Below, piece after piece: positions 1 through 11,594 of a DNA stretch of 64,000 nucleotides. The translations under genes and the position numbers were made by a program. The stretch lies in contig BSBM01000372.1 of NCBI GenBank assembly GCA_027924585.1, positions 31,180,001 to 31,244,000 on the forward strand, read 5' to 3'. The stretch comes from Larix kaempferi (taxonomy: Eukaryota > Streptophyta > Pinopsida > Pinales > Pinaceae). Position 1 is the stretch's first letter. Every line of letters starts with the position of its first letter. The notes under the pieces were generated by a model that saw nothing but the letters and a program-made list of their open reading frames with translations, did not search any database and was not told the origin of the DNA.

Positions 1-768
1 TCCTTGCTTTCACTGCTTGGAAATGCCTTCTTTATGTTCTTTCCTTTTGCACATCCTTTGCAAACACCTTCATGTTTGGTCTTGATTTCAGGAAGACCCT
101 CTATAGCCTTGCTTGCAATTGGAAGTGCCCCATAGTGCATGTGAGCAAGTCTTCTATGCCAAATTTCACTTGGCTCCATGGATTCATGCACCATGGCATG
201 TTCAGGTTGTCCCTTTAGTTTATACAATCCTCCCTCTTGCTCTCCAATCACTACTGCATCATCTATGGTCTTTCCCTTTTGGCCACATTAGAACTTGGCC
301 ATCCACAAATGCGACTCTCATACCTTTTGCATCCAATGCGGATATGGAAAGTAGGTTCTTCTTGAGCCCAGGTACATACAAAACATCTTTCATCTTCAAA
401 GACTTCCCAGAGTCTAGATTGTAGGAGGCCTCACCACTTCCTTTGATAGGGTATTGGTAGTCATCCCCAAGTTTCACCTTATGGGGTGACTCGTGTTCAG
501 ATAGATTAGCAAAGGATTCTTTAAACCCAGTCATGTGTTTTGAAGCCCCACTGTCAATAAGCCAATCATAACAACCATGAGAGATAGTACTTGTGAGAGC
601 AGAGATTAGAACATACTCTTCTTTGCTTGATGAGTCATCATCATCACTTTCTTCTCTAGCCTTCTTCTTGGGAGGTTCATCATCCTCGGCAGCATGAGCA
701 TGGTACCTTCTTTCGCTTCCCTTCTTCTTCTTGTTGAAGTTGTTGTTGTCCTCCTTGTTCTTGGGACA
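1..768 (-). pseudogene. Copia-1 protease and integrase zinc-finger region, frameshifted
   Basis: Minus-strand reading gives a basic and acidic linker after the gag zinc knuckle. It then shows an aspartic-protease active site WLIDSGASKHMTG (catalytic Asp codon at 553-555) and the LYVPGLKKNLLS motif typical of Copia proteases. A one-base frame change near 260-275 leads to a stop at 259-261. In the shifted frame, positions 1-258 still read as a GAG-pre-integrase / HHCC zinc finger (WHRRLAHMHYGAL, then a CKGC pair). The apparent upstream ATG at 802-804 lies inside the solo LTR and is spurious, because the true frame comes from gag across the insertion. The enzyme would mature Gag-Pol and the zinc finger belongs to integrase. 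The frameshift and the insertion make this copy inactive. Confidence 0.8.
764..768. repeat. Target-site duplication GGACA, left copy
   Basis: GGACA directly precedes the TG terminus of solo LTR-1 and recurs at 5218-5222 after its CA terminus. Taking one copy away together with the insert brings the gag and protease frames back into register. Confidence 0.9.
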
Positions 769-3700
769 TGTTATCACATATATAGTAGCCGGGATACCAT
801 ACATTATTTTTCTGATTCCAGTACACTATTCAGCCAGTTCCCTTACATTGAGATGCTGAGATGAGCATCTATCTGCATCACTATCAGATTTGGACAGCAG
901 TTTTATTCCCCATGCCATGACTGAGTCTCAGGACACTCAGAGAGATGACCGATGTAGCCACTATACCATTGGTACAGAACAGTCAGTAGTGCCCAAAGTT
1001 ACAGTAGCAGTTTCAGAGGACAGATGATGGTTCAGATGATGAGCATTCAGGTATATGACTTAGTAGGTATATCATGGTGTTATGGTTATATTTCTTTTAT
1101 ACTTATTCTTATAGCATGTCTTAGCACTTAGTGTCATGATTTGGCAATCATATAGATATGTGGACCTGGTTGATCTTATGATATATAGTATATTGTCCCC
1201 ACTCAGACTTAGAAGTTCACTATTCATACTCATTGGTTTTACCCTCCTTAGGGAGAATAGAGGTGATCATTCCACCATACCTTGGCTTGCTAGTGTTGGC
1301 TCCATTATTCATTGTCTTCATCCATCCATTGCCTACCTTTCAGTTTATCACCCTGACTTACTACTTGACTAGTGACATGGAGGACCTTTTCCCCACTGTA
1401 GCCTCTATATTGGATGAGCTTCCCTATTTATTGTGTCTCGGCTCTGAGTTAATGACAAAACTTACCTATGGTGAGTTGGTGCTCCTTGTGAATTCCCCCT
1501 AGTCACTAAAGATGTGTTGGCTAAACCTGAAACTTTTAGTGCTGCCATGAATACAAAATCTGGAAAAATGAAATGCTATATCTTGTATGAAAAGCCCGTT
1601 CATGCAATGTGTTTCTAAACACACATGAATGAAAGGCATTCCAAATGAAAGTGGCCATGAAAATAAAATGTTATATCTTTTGGAAATGTAGATACCTAGG
1701 TAAACAAGCTGTCTGTGACACACCTAGAAGTGCTCAGGTAAACAAGTGCCTTACAAACACACCTGCAGCAAAAAGCCTAAAATAAATGTAAATCTATGCA
1801 ATGTGTTTATAAACACACATAGATCAAGGCTATGGAAACTTCAGGCCCAAAAAGAAATGGAACTTAAATGCTATATCAAAACAATTGTTGGCCTCATTTG
1901 TATTATGGATTGTGCGCATCTGTTAAAGGTGAATAAACCGTCTTTAAACAACTCATCCATTTGTGAGACACCGCCATTCCCTGTGTTGTTGCTCATTCAG
2001 TATATACTATGGTGTGTATTCCCTTTCCCTTTGCCAAAGTGTCACAAAGTTAAGTCAGTCAAGTCATCCCTTAGCCTAGCCAGTTATTTTAGCCTTCACC
2101 CTTCACTGGCAAATTGATCACAGCTATGAAGTGAGTATGGTCTTGAAAGTCTAATATGAGTAATAATAATAATTAATGACATTATACATTTGGATTTAGA
2201 TCGCCAGTAATGATTAGTTTGTGTTATAATTGTTATTTGAATAAGTTGTAGAGCATACATTAACCTTTGACACTTTGCATCAGCTTCCGATGATGGTCTG
2301 AGTTATATTTGGTCATGTTGACTTGGTCAAACATAGGACATGAGATGGTTGGACCTTGTGATGATATGGATAGATGATATATGGTCTATGTACATGTACA
2401 TGATGATTCTATGCATCAGATACAAGTTTATGATGATGATTCATGGTTTACAACATTATTTGATCATTTACAGATCATTATTATTTCACCTGTTCCGGTA
2501 TATTGGATATATTATATGATCATGCAGAGACTCATATGGTGTATGAGTGCACATTTTGGATGGATTTGGACCTTCTGAGTCCAATGAGACAGTCTATTTT
2601 CAGTTCCGGGCACTTACAGTGATGATTGAGCCTCAGTAGGCTATCCCAGTGCAATTTTGGTCTGTCGGAGACCCTGTCAGAGCAGATGTGATTTTTATCC
2701 GGTTGACCTAGGGCGTTGTGCTTGGAGGGGGTGGTTCAGCCACTTGTTTTTACCATATTACCCCCCTCCCGGACACACTGGTGCCCTCACCTTAACAGCG
2801 CAGGCACTCCAGGAGGCAGTTTGGGGTAGTTTCACGCTTCCCGAGGCATTTAAGGATTGGTAGAAATGGCTATTGAGGAATTCGATTTGGGATACTGAGG
2901 CAATGTCCTAGAATGGGATGATCAGTGATGATGGGTTGATGTCTTCCACACTTCCTCCAGCAGTTTCAGCTTCATCGGGAGCCGCATCCATCACTTATGG
3001 CACTTTCTGATGATTTTTGAGGTCTTTTGAGGCCTACGATTTGTCCATAGAGGCACAATTTGGTATATTGATGACTTTTTATTATTAGTGTGCTATGGGG
3101 ATTGACCAAGGGTGGATAAAATTACCCCTTGGACCCACCATAAGCTTCTTATTATATTTTGTCATCATGATTTGGTGGGATTCCCCTCTTCTAGGCCGAT
3201 TTTGTCCACTTATGTTATATTTTATGAGTGATCCATGTATTTTATTGTTGAGCTCATCTCAACCATTGATTAGACATTTGTATCTTTTAATCTTAGACAC
3301 TTATTCAAAAAGTGGTTAGGATTTTGATGCCTCTCCTTCCTATTTAAAGGAGAGAGCTTCTCATTGTAAAGGGACTTGTGGCTCTGGATTATTGGAATAG
3401 AAAATTATTATTGCATATATCTCCAGTGTTGTGGTGAATGTTTTTTGTGTTCGTTCATTGGTTCTTCCTTTGCACTGAGTTATTGGAGATCTTGTTTGCC
3501 ATATCTTTTGTACCACGTTTTTTGCATCTACAGGTGGAGGCCGATTTGCTTTGAGGAGGAAGTATTGGTAGGGGAAGACTCTCCCTACTTCTTCTTTGGA
3601 TCTCTTCGTTGGTAACAGGGAGTATTACTATCCCAGGACCTTCTATTTTATGTTATCATTACATTTTACTTGTATTTCCTCCATACTTGACCTCTCTGAT

Positions 3701-5217
3701 TGAAATCGATTTTCCTTGGATTGACAGGTAGAGGAGGGTGCACTTGTGGGATAGGGCATCAATTTGGCAAGCAAAATCAAGAATTTCTCATTTGATCTCT
3801 GCAAGAATCTTCCTCAACATCAAAGCATCTCTCTTCATCACTCAGGTATGATCTCAAGGTAAGTTCTATCTCCATGATCTATCCACTTGTCGAAAACATT
3901 TTAAACCCTAATTAATCAAAACCCCCATTTTACATTTTCTCAGATCTACTAAGATCTAGTGGCTTCTTGGGTAAGAAATTTAAAACCCACCTCTATCGTA
4001 TCCACGGCATCCCGGATCTATTGTTTGGTGAGGATTGGCCTCCATTTGACCCTCTTCCCAAGGCACTTAGCCTCTCCAAGCAAGGGCGCACTTCTTAGTT
4101 TGGGTGAGTTAACCTAGATCTAGTTGATGGGTAGTTGAGATTCCACATTTTAAGGGATTTAATCCCTATTTTGGACCACTTGGTATCTTTAAACTCAGAT
4201 CTATTAAGATCTAGCCATCGGATTGCTTTGAAATTGTAGATCCACACCCTCACCTGATCAACCTACTTGGATCTAAATTTTGGATGCCATTGGACTTGTC
4301 TTGATTCATTTATTCCACTTTTTAGCCTCCTTGGGTAAAGTCGCACCACCTTGGAGATTGGGGTTGGTCCACTTCTAGGACGTGGGTAATTGAGATTTTA
4401 GTGGATTTGGAACGGGCATAATTCAAAACCTAGGTCTAGTTGGTCACTTCATCAAATCTTGCCTTGGGGATAGCATTCCTTGTTTTAAGGGATTGTGGTC
4501 CACTTAGGTCAAACCTTGAATCTCTAGATCTAGACCTATTCATCCATCAAAACTTTAATTGCCCACTTATCTCATGCAATAGGAGTCATCAACCACAAGT
4601 TAATTTCACTTTGACTCCATTATCCCAATTCCCAAGGCACTGGTCTCTCTCCAAGTCAATTTGACTTTCCTAGATTGTTGGATTAACTTATGGTTTGACC
4701 CTTGTGTGGTGAACTAAACCCTTTGATGTCATCATATATCATGATCAAGCTTGTCACTTGTACTAGTTAGCCCCAATTCAACCTTTAAACTACCCTGCAT
4801 TGGACACGGTTCCCAAGGCAGTGGATTTTCTCACATTGAACTAGTACATTAATCCTAGATCTTATCTTTAAATACTATAAGTCACTCTCACATCAACAAT
4901 GAACCAAAGCTATACTCATTAAACCCCTCACTTTTCTTGTGACTTCATCCTAAGGTCTAGGATAAACCATACACCTTACTTCACTTAGAATTAACTTGAT
5001 TTGGTGTCTTGGTTTTGATCTCTCCTGTCGGGAGTAAATCGGGTCTCCCCCTTTGTTGTCTGGGCTAGATAACATAAAGCGAAGGTTGCCTCGACTGGCA
5101 TGACAACCATCCATTGGAGTTCGACGTGATCGTGGTTGCACCTTTTGAGTTTCCCTTTCCTATTGCCATCCATTAATGGATACATCCACAGGGGTAACTA
5201 CAGTTTAGGTGATAACA
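769..5217 (+). mobile_element. Solo LTR-1 (4449 bp) of a long-LTR retrotransposon
   Basis: It starts TGTTATCAC and ends GTGATAACA, a 9-bp inverted terminus with TG..CA ends, and is flanked by GGACA on both sides. No direct terminal repeats or retroviral domains occur inside, so a solo LTR left by LTR-LTR recombination is the best reading. A second diverged copy lies in opposite orientation at 18316-22956. The strand is a guess based on a TATA-like TATTTAAAGG near 3341-3350 followed by a GA-rich stretch. Scattered short reading frames (for example at 1746-2117 and 4440-4664) show no recognisable domain. It holds a 16-bp palindrome pair at 1608-1623 and 1802-1817. Confidence 0.75.
3341..3350 (+). 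promoter_or_regulatory. TATA-like box in solo LTR-1
   Basis: TATTTAAAGG is followed by GAGAGAGCTTCTC. The equivalent sequence occurs, inverted, near 20266-20276 in solo LTR-2. It is the best core-promoter candidate in this LTR family and sets the tentative orientation. No transcript evidence is available. Confidence 0.35.
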
Positions 5218-5222
5218 GGACA
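5218..5222. repeat. Target-site duplication GGACA, right copy
   Basis: This is the second copy of the 5-bp duplication that flanks solo LTR-1. Confidence 0.9.
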
Positions 5223-5948
5223 ATTTATGGCAATATGTCCCTTTTCATTATAGGTGAAGCATATTCTCCTTTCTTTATGGTGATGTGAATATTTCTTGAA
5301 GTGAGATGGCTCTCTCTTGGACTTCCCTTTCTTGGTGTGAGCTGTTGGAACTTGATCTTCATTCCCCATCTTTTCTTCTCGTGCCACAGGCCTTGCTTCT
5401 TCTTGTGAGCATTCTTCCCGTAGTCTGTTGAAGGATACCAACTTCTTTCTTGCATAGATTCCTTGGATAAAGGAGTCCCATGACCTGGGTAGGCCATTCA
5501 GAGTGGTCATGACAACTTCACCATTCTCCACCATTTCATCCACTGCTTCTAGTTGTTCCTTGATCTGAGAGACCCTAGAAAAATAAGATTGAATGGATTC
5601 TCCATTCTGAAGTTTTACCCCTTTCAATTGGTTCCGCAGAGTCATCTTCCGATTTATGTTCTTCCCTTCAAATAGCTTGGATAGGGAATCAAACATCTCT
5701 TTGGGTGTCTTCAGAGATGACACATGGGGGATGAGATGGTCCTTGATAGAATCAGCAATGATTCTCTTTGCCTTGACCAAGTTCTTCTTATGCAATATCT
5801 TAGCCTCTTCATCCTCTGGGATAGGGATGTCTTCTTTTACATATGAGTCCAACTCATTTTCTTCCAGGATTAACCCAATCATATACTTCCAGGCTCGGAA
5901 GTTATCAGCCCCTTCAAACTTATCCTCAATCTTGGTGTGGTTAGACAT
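5218..5948 (-). pseudogene. Copia-1 gag (UBN2-type), interrupted after its zinc knuckle
   Basis: This is the capsid-type Gag of a Ty1/copia element, which packages the element RNA in cytoplasmic particles. The start is taken at 5946-5948 (MSNHTKIEDKFEG). An in-frame ATG at 5994-5996 only adds leader residues. A UBN2-like region follows (DNFRAWKYMIGLIL, then LRNQLKGVKLQNGESIQSYF), then a basic tail and a CCHC knuckle. The second Cys of the knuckle is Tyr (CFTYNEKGHIAINC; codon TAT at 5250-5252), one transition away from Cys, which should weaken zinc and RNA binding. The frame is otherwise open and enters solo LTR-1 two codons after the knuckle. Protease follows in frame on the other side of the insertion. 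Confidence 0.85.
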
Positions 5949-6028
5949 CTTAAAGAGTACTTCAAATGGAAATAGAAAAGATTTAGGTCTTACCACTTGA
6001 CTTGTTGAAAACTGGATCTGGTCCTGGA

Positions 6029-6053
6029 TTAGGGTTTGTCAGAGAAACCCTAA
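6029..6053. repeat. Inverted telobox pair in Copia-1 leader
   Basis: TTAGGGTTT and AAACCCTAA form perfect 9-bp arms around a 7-base spacer (GTCAGAG). The same structure with a slightly different spacer is present in the leader of the 30-kb Copia-like element at 56035-56059. Confidence 0.75.
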
Positions 6054-6510
6054 AAATTCAAAATGTGAATTTCAACTTTCTGAAAGGATAGAAAGATGCA
6101 CCTTGATGAGCTGATCGGCCTGGTGTATTCAGAATTTGAGACCTGCAAAGCTTCACCCTTCAGAAATGCCTTTTTGTCTTCCTGGGTTCACTAAGGAGGA
6201 CCCTGAATTAGGGTTTGAGTTTCCCGGAGATCTACCCAGCCAAAAATCTCGATCCAAAGCTCTAAACTTCAATTTTTGCAAGGAGCTTCCAGCTATGTCT
6301 TCAGATTCCAGAAATTCCTATTTTTGTGGAAACCCTAATGTTTAGGGCCAAATCTGAAAATGCTCAGAATTGAATTCTAATTGGACAGATAGATTCTCCT
6401 TGATGAGTAGAGTCAATATGCTATACTGCTTTTCCAACATCTGTGGAGAGAAACCCAATAAACAAGAAACCCTTGGTTTCCGTCTCTGCACAATGTCTTC
6501 TTCTCAGGTT

Positions 6511-6523
6511 AGCTCTGATACCA
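6511..6523 (-). other. Primer-binding site, initiator-Met tRNA
   Basis: The minus strand reads TGGTATCAGAGCT directly next to the LTR end at 6524. It is complementary to the 3' end of plant initiator-Met tRNA, the usual primer for Copia reverse transcription. Confidence 0.9.
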
Positions 6524-7115
6524 TGTTAAATTTTGAGCATTAATTCACAATACTATAGGATCTTTACTGAGAGAATAACATGTACAGTATATCAATGCAT
6601 ATCAATCATAACAAGCATGTCAATCATCACAAGAAGCAAAAGCATGAGAGACAAGAGACACAAAGTTTCTGTGGGGAAAACCCTAAGGTGAAAAACCCCA
6701 CAAGTTCCTTAGAGATAGAGAGAGCAATGGCTCAACCAAAGTACAACCAAAATACACAGAGATAGTCTCCTAGTAGCAGATGATCCTCCTCCTCACATGT
6801 GCGCCACTTTTCGAGTGAAGGAAGAATGAGTTTCTAAGTGATCCAAATAGAGATCTCCCGATCTCTATTTATACTTGATCTGTTCACCTAGTGACCTTAT
6901 GGGGCTGACTTGTCTAGCTAGGTACATCAACCATATATTATATAAATCAGGGCCGACCCCACACATGGTGGTCTAATAACCCATCGGCAAGTTACCATAC
7001 TTGCGACACTTGTCAATACACATGATGGCACTTCCGTATAGAGGAATGACACATCTCTATAGGAGTACAATAATATATAAATGAAATACATTCCGAAGTT
7101 ACATATACATCAACA
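6524..7115 (-). repeat. Copia-1 5' LTR (592 bp)
   Basis: On the minus strand it runs from TGTTGATG at 7115 to TTAACA at 6524, next to the primer site. It contains a TATA box at 6865-6873, a hairpin overlapping that box, and one copy of a GGCCGACCCC...GTCTAATAACCC element upstream of it (6951-6982). The sequence is related to the LTRs at 27607-28211, 57360-57964 and 60733-61382. Confidence 0.88.
6845..6873 (-). promoter_or_regulatory. TATA box overlapped by a hairpin (Copia-1 LTR)
   Basis: The minus strand carries TATAAATAG (6873-6865). Its AAATAG starts an 11-bp perfect stem: plus-strand arms at 6845-6855 (AAATAGAGATC) and 6860-6870, separated by TCCC. In the sense strand the loop is GGGA. 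A matching structure with compensatory changes exists at 61023-61053. Confidence 0.75.
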
Positions 7116-9981
7116 TCAACCACCTCGACTTCAATTGGCACAGTCTTCCCACCCAAGTGGACCTCAAGGGAGGGGATAATACCATGCAGTCTGAACGAAC
7201 GACCATCAGATGCAGTCAACATGGTCATAGATTTCAACAAAGGAGGGGAGCCTAGAGCCTTCCAACAAGCTAACGACATAACTGAAGTAGAAGCACCTTC
7301 GTCAACCACAGTACGTTTAATGATTTTTTGTAGGCACCTAACGTGGTGTTGGAAAGCTACGTGATAGGGCAACCGAGGTTGAACATCAGTGGTGTCGAAC
7401 TTGATAATATTCGGGCTACACTGATCCTGGACTCCCAAAGCACATAAAAGGGAAGTCCTTTGAGAAGGACAAGCCTGGAGAACCTCGAGAGCTGACATGG
7501 CACACGGAGTCTGGCCCAGATCTTCTACAATGGAGTAGTTATGAGCGGCTTGAGCATTGGGATTGTGTATCAAGCGCTTGAGAACACCTTTCGGTATCTG
7601 CAGCATAGAGTTAGGTTTCTCGATATGCAATGGGGTTTCAAGAGGAGGGGGCTCATTCCCTAATGGAGGCTGTGGAGCTCCATAATCACGAGAGCGAGTA
7701 GCAACACTAACCTCCGCCTTAACCATGTTAACGAATCCGTAATAGCCAACATGGGTAGAGGACGTTGAAGTTTCATTAGTCGCACTACCGGCGAGGGAAG
7801 CAGTCGAAGCCATATTTTGATGAGGAGGAAGGGGATCCTTAAGCACAGCTGGGCTTTGTGCAAGGTGCTTCACAGCTTCCACAAGACGAGGACACAATTG
7901 TGTAAGGTGATCTTCCGTGCAAAGCTTACAAGGAAACTTCACTTTACGTGTAGGTTTGCGGTCCTCACCGGCATTTTCGTCGTCCCGAGGAGAGTTAGTG
8001 TTCTCTTTCTTAGTGTTGTTATTCTTATTATTCCCACCCCTACGATTATTTTTCCCCTTCTTCTTCCCACCAGGTTGCTGGTTACCTGATGAGTTTGTCG
8101 ATTGTATAGAATGAACATCGGACGACTGGGTGGAAACAGACGAGGCGTGAGCCTATCCGGGGGTAGATTGGATAATCGACAGATTGTGCATCTGATTCGT
8201 AACCAAATCCACGGGATGAGTACTCGTGGAACCAACAATACCATCGGTATGCGGTCCAGGAACTGGCTTGGGCTCATATCATGATCTCGGTGTGTTAGGT
8301 ATAATATCGTATAAAATGCTAGATTGAGCATAGACTAGGTTTAGCTGCTAGGCTTTGAAAATAGCTTGTTCCTCAGTCATAATACTAGACAATGTAACAT
8401 CTTTTGAAAAGTAAGGAACTAAATACTTAAGGAACCATTCCAACAAAAACTCTAGAGGAATGTTGGCTTTCACTAGTCTCTTCCACTGGCACCACTCCTG
8501 AATATGGTCATAGATGTGTGTGGCTTTGTCCTGACGGAAGGTGGATAAAATCTCGGTACCAATATCATAACGAACTGGAAACTAGAAGTGATCTAGGAAA
8601 ACCAAAGCTAAATCGTTAAAACCTCTATATGTGCCCCTAGGCAACTCGACATACCATTTAGCAGTTGCCCCTAAGAGGGTGCGTTGAAATAGCCTCAAAC
8701 GAATAGAGTCATGGTTCAAGGAATTTGAGGAGAACCATAAGTGAAAAGTAGTAACGTGATCACTTGGATCCTCACCCTTCTTCCCCTCAAACTTCGGAAT
8801 GTCGGAAGGGAGCTTGGTGGAGACTAGAGGCCATGTAGGATCGTAAACACCAGATCATTTGTGAGCTTCGAAAGATCGGGTAGGTTCAATCTAGCAAGAA
8901 AAGGGAGCTGAGGTTGTGAAGCTTGATTATGACCTCCCGAAAGAGACTGACTCTGTGAACCATAAGGTGGGACTATGTACATGGAAGACAACTCCTGAGG
9001 TGCCGACGAACACTGGTAAACACAGTGACCATGACTATAAGGATAGTAACCTCCTCCAAAGTGGCCCATGTTGGAATACACAGGCACATGCGTAGCAGGG
9101 ATTCCATAGGAAGGATTGGGATAGTAGTTGGGACCAACTAAAAATCCATAAGAATGACCTCCATGAGAATGGGGTCCCATATACCCACTCGAGGAAGGAA
9201 TATAGGACGAGTGAGGACCGTATGAAAACGGTATGTGTGCACTCCACGGAACGGAGGAGCTAGCAGGAGGAGGATTCTGTGGAATCGCATAAGCGTTCGA
9301 GGGCATAGGCATAGAGGCATGAGGATGAATGGACGGAATGTAAGTCGTAGATCCAATACCTAACATGAAACCTCCACTCGAAAATGGATTCACACTAACG
9401 CTAGGGGCTGACGAAGGAGGCGGTCCTCCGTCAACACTCGAAATAGATGGAGGGATGTGACCACTCCCAAACTGATGGGCGGTGTAAGGAGGCATGATGC
9501 CTCCAACCCCGACACTAGCACTAGAATGACTAGCAGACACGGTGGAAGTAAAAGTCGGCATAAAACCAAGCATACCATATGAAAAAGGGCTTGAGGTCGA
9601 AGGGATAGATGAAGAACAGAAACCTGGCATTCCTAAAGATGAACCATATAAAAAACCTGAAGACCATGTTCCATCAAAAGGGTTCGTGCTCATGGGCTAG
9701 GATGTTCCAGACCCAGGAGGAGTGTTGTGTGATGAACCTCATCCCTATTCACCTCTAGGAGTGACCGAAGGGGAGTTTCTCATGGTGCTACTGGACGTAG
9801 TCACCGAGACTCCCGTCGTGCCAGATGTGGAACTCATAATAGGAGCTCTCTGAAGCTCATGAGATGTGTGTATAGGACCAGTGGTAGTCCTCCGACGCTT
9901 CTTCATAAAAGACTGTGACGGATCGCTAGCCGGTAAACCATCCAACCTACGAGATTGATGGAGAGGCGGATCTCGATCCAT
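7116..9981 (-). pseudogene. Tat-like gypsy gag and protease, broken by stops and frameshifts
   Basis: Reading leftward from an ATG at 9979-9981 (MDRDPPLHQSRRLDG), the N-terminal third is rich in Ser, Pro, Gly and Tyr (8824-9693). A retrotransposon Gag core follows at about 8350-8840, with features such as KFEGKKGEDPSDHV and LLGATAKWYVELP. It is shifted out of frame near 8850 and has a stop near 8583. A knuckle CKLCTEDHLTQLC lies near 7930. The aspartic protease has VDEGASTSVM, where Asp-Ser-Gly of the usual motif reads Asp-Glu-Gly. The frame is cut by Copia-1 at 7115. Gag would form the particle and protease would mature it, but this copy is defective. RT and integrase, if kept, lie beyond Copia-1 outside the window. 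Confidence 0.75.
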
Positions 9982-11572
9982 GATGACTCCAAAAAATCAA
10001 CAAATCAATGTCTCCTAAAGGACTACTATATCATCACATAGCATACACCTAAAAGAAACTACAACCAAATGCACACAAACAGGACAGGCTCAAGGGACCT
10101 CCCGACACTATAGCCGGTATGTCTCGCCTAGGAGAGGCTTGAGACTCCCAGACTATAACCAGAGGTAACAGAATCAGTTATAAGGGCCCCCAGACTTCAC
10201 TACATGCACAGGGTCAAATCCCTATACAAACAACAGTTGTGTTGTCCGACCCCTATCTGACTCAGGATACTCACAGTATAACCACTGCAAGCACCCTATG
10301 TGATACATAGGTAAAGCAACTATGGCCACCACGTATAACCAGTGCTTAGTCGAACAGTCGCAGGTGGGATCAGTCGTATGGGCAGGGTAACTAAGCCCGA
10401 AACTCAAGAGGGTCAAATCCCCCAAGAATCCCCAAACACGAACAAATCCTGGAAATATCGCCCACGTTCAGCTAGTATTGGAGGGCTATCTCCGCAACCT
10501 ACCTCCCGTGACCTCGTGCTTAACTCTGGTTTTAGTAGAGTGTTCTGAGAACACTAATGTATACCATGGGTTTCACCACTCCCTGGTCAGACACATAATG
10601 TTTGGTTCAATAGTCTTGGATGGTTAACTCACAGTGATCTATTCCAAGACTCTAAACCTATACTAGTTGGTGCACCCTATAAAAGAGAAAATCGTTTCTA
10701 ATCAATTTTAAATTAAGCATTAATTTTAAATGGTTGTGATTACTCAAAGGATATGGCCATGAAAATGATGTGTAAAGACTCAATGATATGCACACCCGGA
10801 AAACACTAGACTCGTCTATCCATTAAAAAGGTATGCCGCTATATGATAGTCAAACCAACGTTTTGTAATGCAAAAATAACAATGCAATCTCTTTATAATT
10901 TCATGCACAAGTAGTTCCTAATGAAAGCACAAGCACTCTAATGCAAGATGCAATAACATAAAGCAAAATGTTTTTGTATTTTCAAATATAAATGAAATGA
11001 AAATGTAAATGTTTTTGTATTTTTCAATATAGGTGAATGAAAAATGCAAGCATAATCAAAAGTAGAACTCTTCAGAAAAATTGCAAAGCATGCAATGCAG
11101 ACAACTCAGCAAATCCCAAAAAGCAAGACTCAGCTAAGCTAAAGATCTATCAAAAACAAAAAATGGTTGAAAACCAAAAGCTCAAAAACTAAAGAAAGAG
11201 GAGTTTCTAGTCAGTGAAGAGGCATGGAACAGTCAAAATACAAGCCTACTAAGACTCAGGAACACCCAAAATTCACCCAGCAACAACCAAAGATAAAAAA
11301 AAAAACAAATCAATCCTGGAGTTGTACGCAACTATTCATAGAATAGTAGCGTGTATACACAAGCTACTGTACTGACAGTAGCACATCCACGCAGGCTAAG
11401 CAAAGCTGACCCGTGTACAGGGAAAGGTAGGTGGACCAAAAATGAATCAAACAGGCGATAAAAATCAAGATCTTCTATACAGATTCTAACAGCCAACCAA
11501 TGACACAAAAACTTGACAAAACAGAGACTCAAAATAAGGAAAAATGCCCAAAATCCCCAAAATGGAGGTTCC
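9982..11572 (-). other. Non-coding leader of the Tat-like element
   Basis: It is 1.6 kb long, between primer site and gag, without a plausible coding frame. The half next to the primer site (10700-11572) is A-rich on the plus strand. The other half (10080-10430) has several loose repeats containing TATAACCA. A 17-base near-palindrome (AGTGTTCT and its complement around one G) lies at 10539-10555. Confidence 0.55.
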
Positions 11573-11590
11573 TCCCTAGCAGAGTCGCCA
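11573..11590 (-). other. Primer-binding site of Tat/Ogre type
   Basis: The minus strand reads TGGCGACTCTGCTAGGGA four bases after the LTR terminus (TAACA at 11595-11599). This closely resembles the primer site typical of plant Tat/Ogre elements, usually assigned to an Arg tRNA. The tRNA identity is recalled, not tested here. Confidence 0.75.
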
Positions 11591-11594
11591 TTTC

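Larger units (their letters stand above)
1..7115 (-). mobile_element. Copia-1: Ty1/copia retrotransposon, 3' part beyond the left edge
   Basis: Reading leftward on the minus strand, the order is 5' LTR (6524-7115), initiator-Met primer site, about 560-bp leader, gag, protease, then the integrase zinc-finger region running off position 1. The gag-protease-integrase order identifies Ty1/copia. A solo LTR at 769-5217 splits gag from protease. The leader holds several telobox motifs and ends just before the gag start at 5948. The right junction at 7115/7116 enters the protease frame of a Tat-like gypsy element, so Copia-1 probably inserted into it. The far LTR is outside the window, so the target duplication cannot be checked. 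Confidence 0.85.

Noticed and set aside
802-804. ATG at 804 as start of the Copia protease protein
   Set aside because: It lies within solo LTR-1. The true frame enters from gag across the insertion.
769-5217. DNA transposon with 9-bp terminal inverted repeats
   Set aside because: TG..CA ends with a 5-bp duplication fit an LTR. The main plant TIR superfamilies make 2, 3, 8 or 9-11-bp duplications, and no transposase is seen.
8824-9693. Secreted or structural Gly/Ser/Tyr-rich host protein
   Set aside because: Its position between the Tat-like gag start and the Gag core, on the same strand, makes it the low-complexity N-part of Gag.
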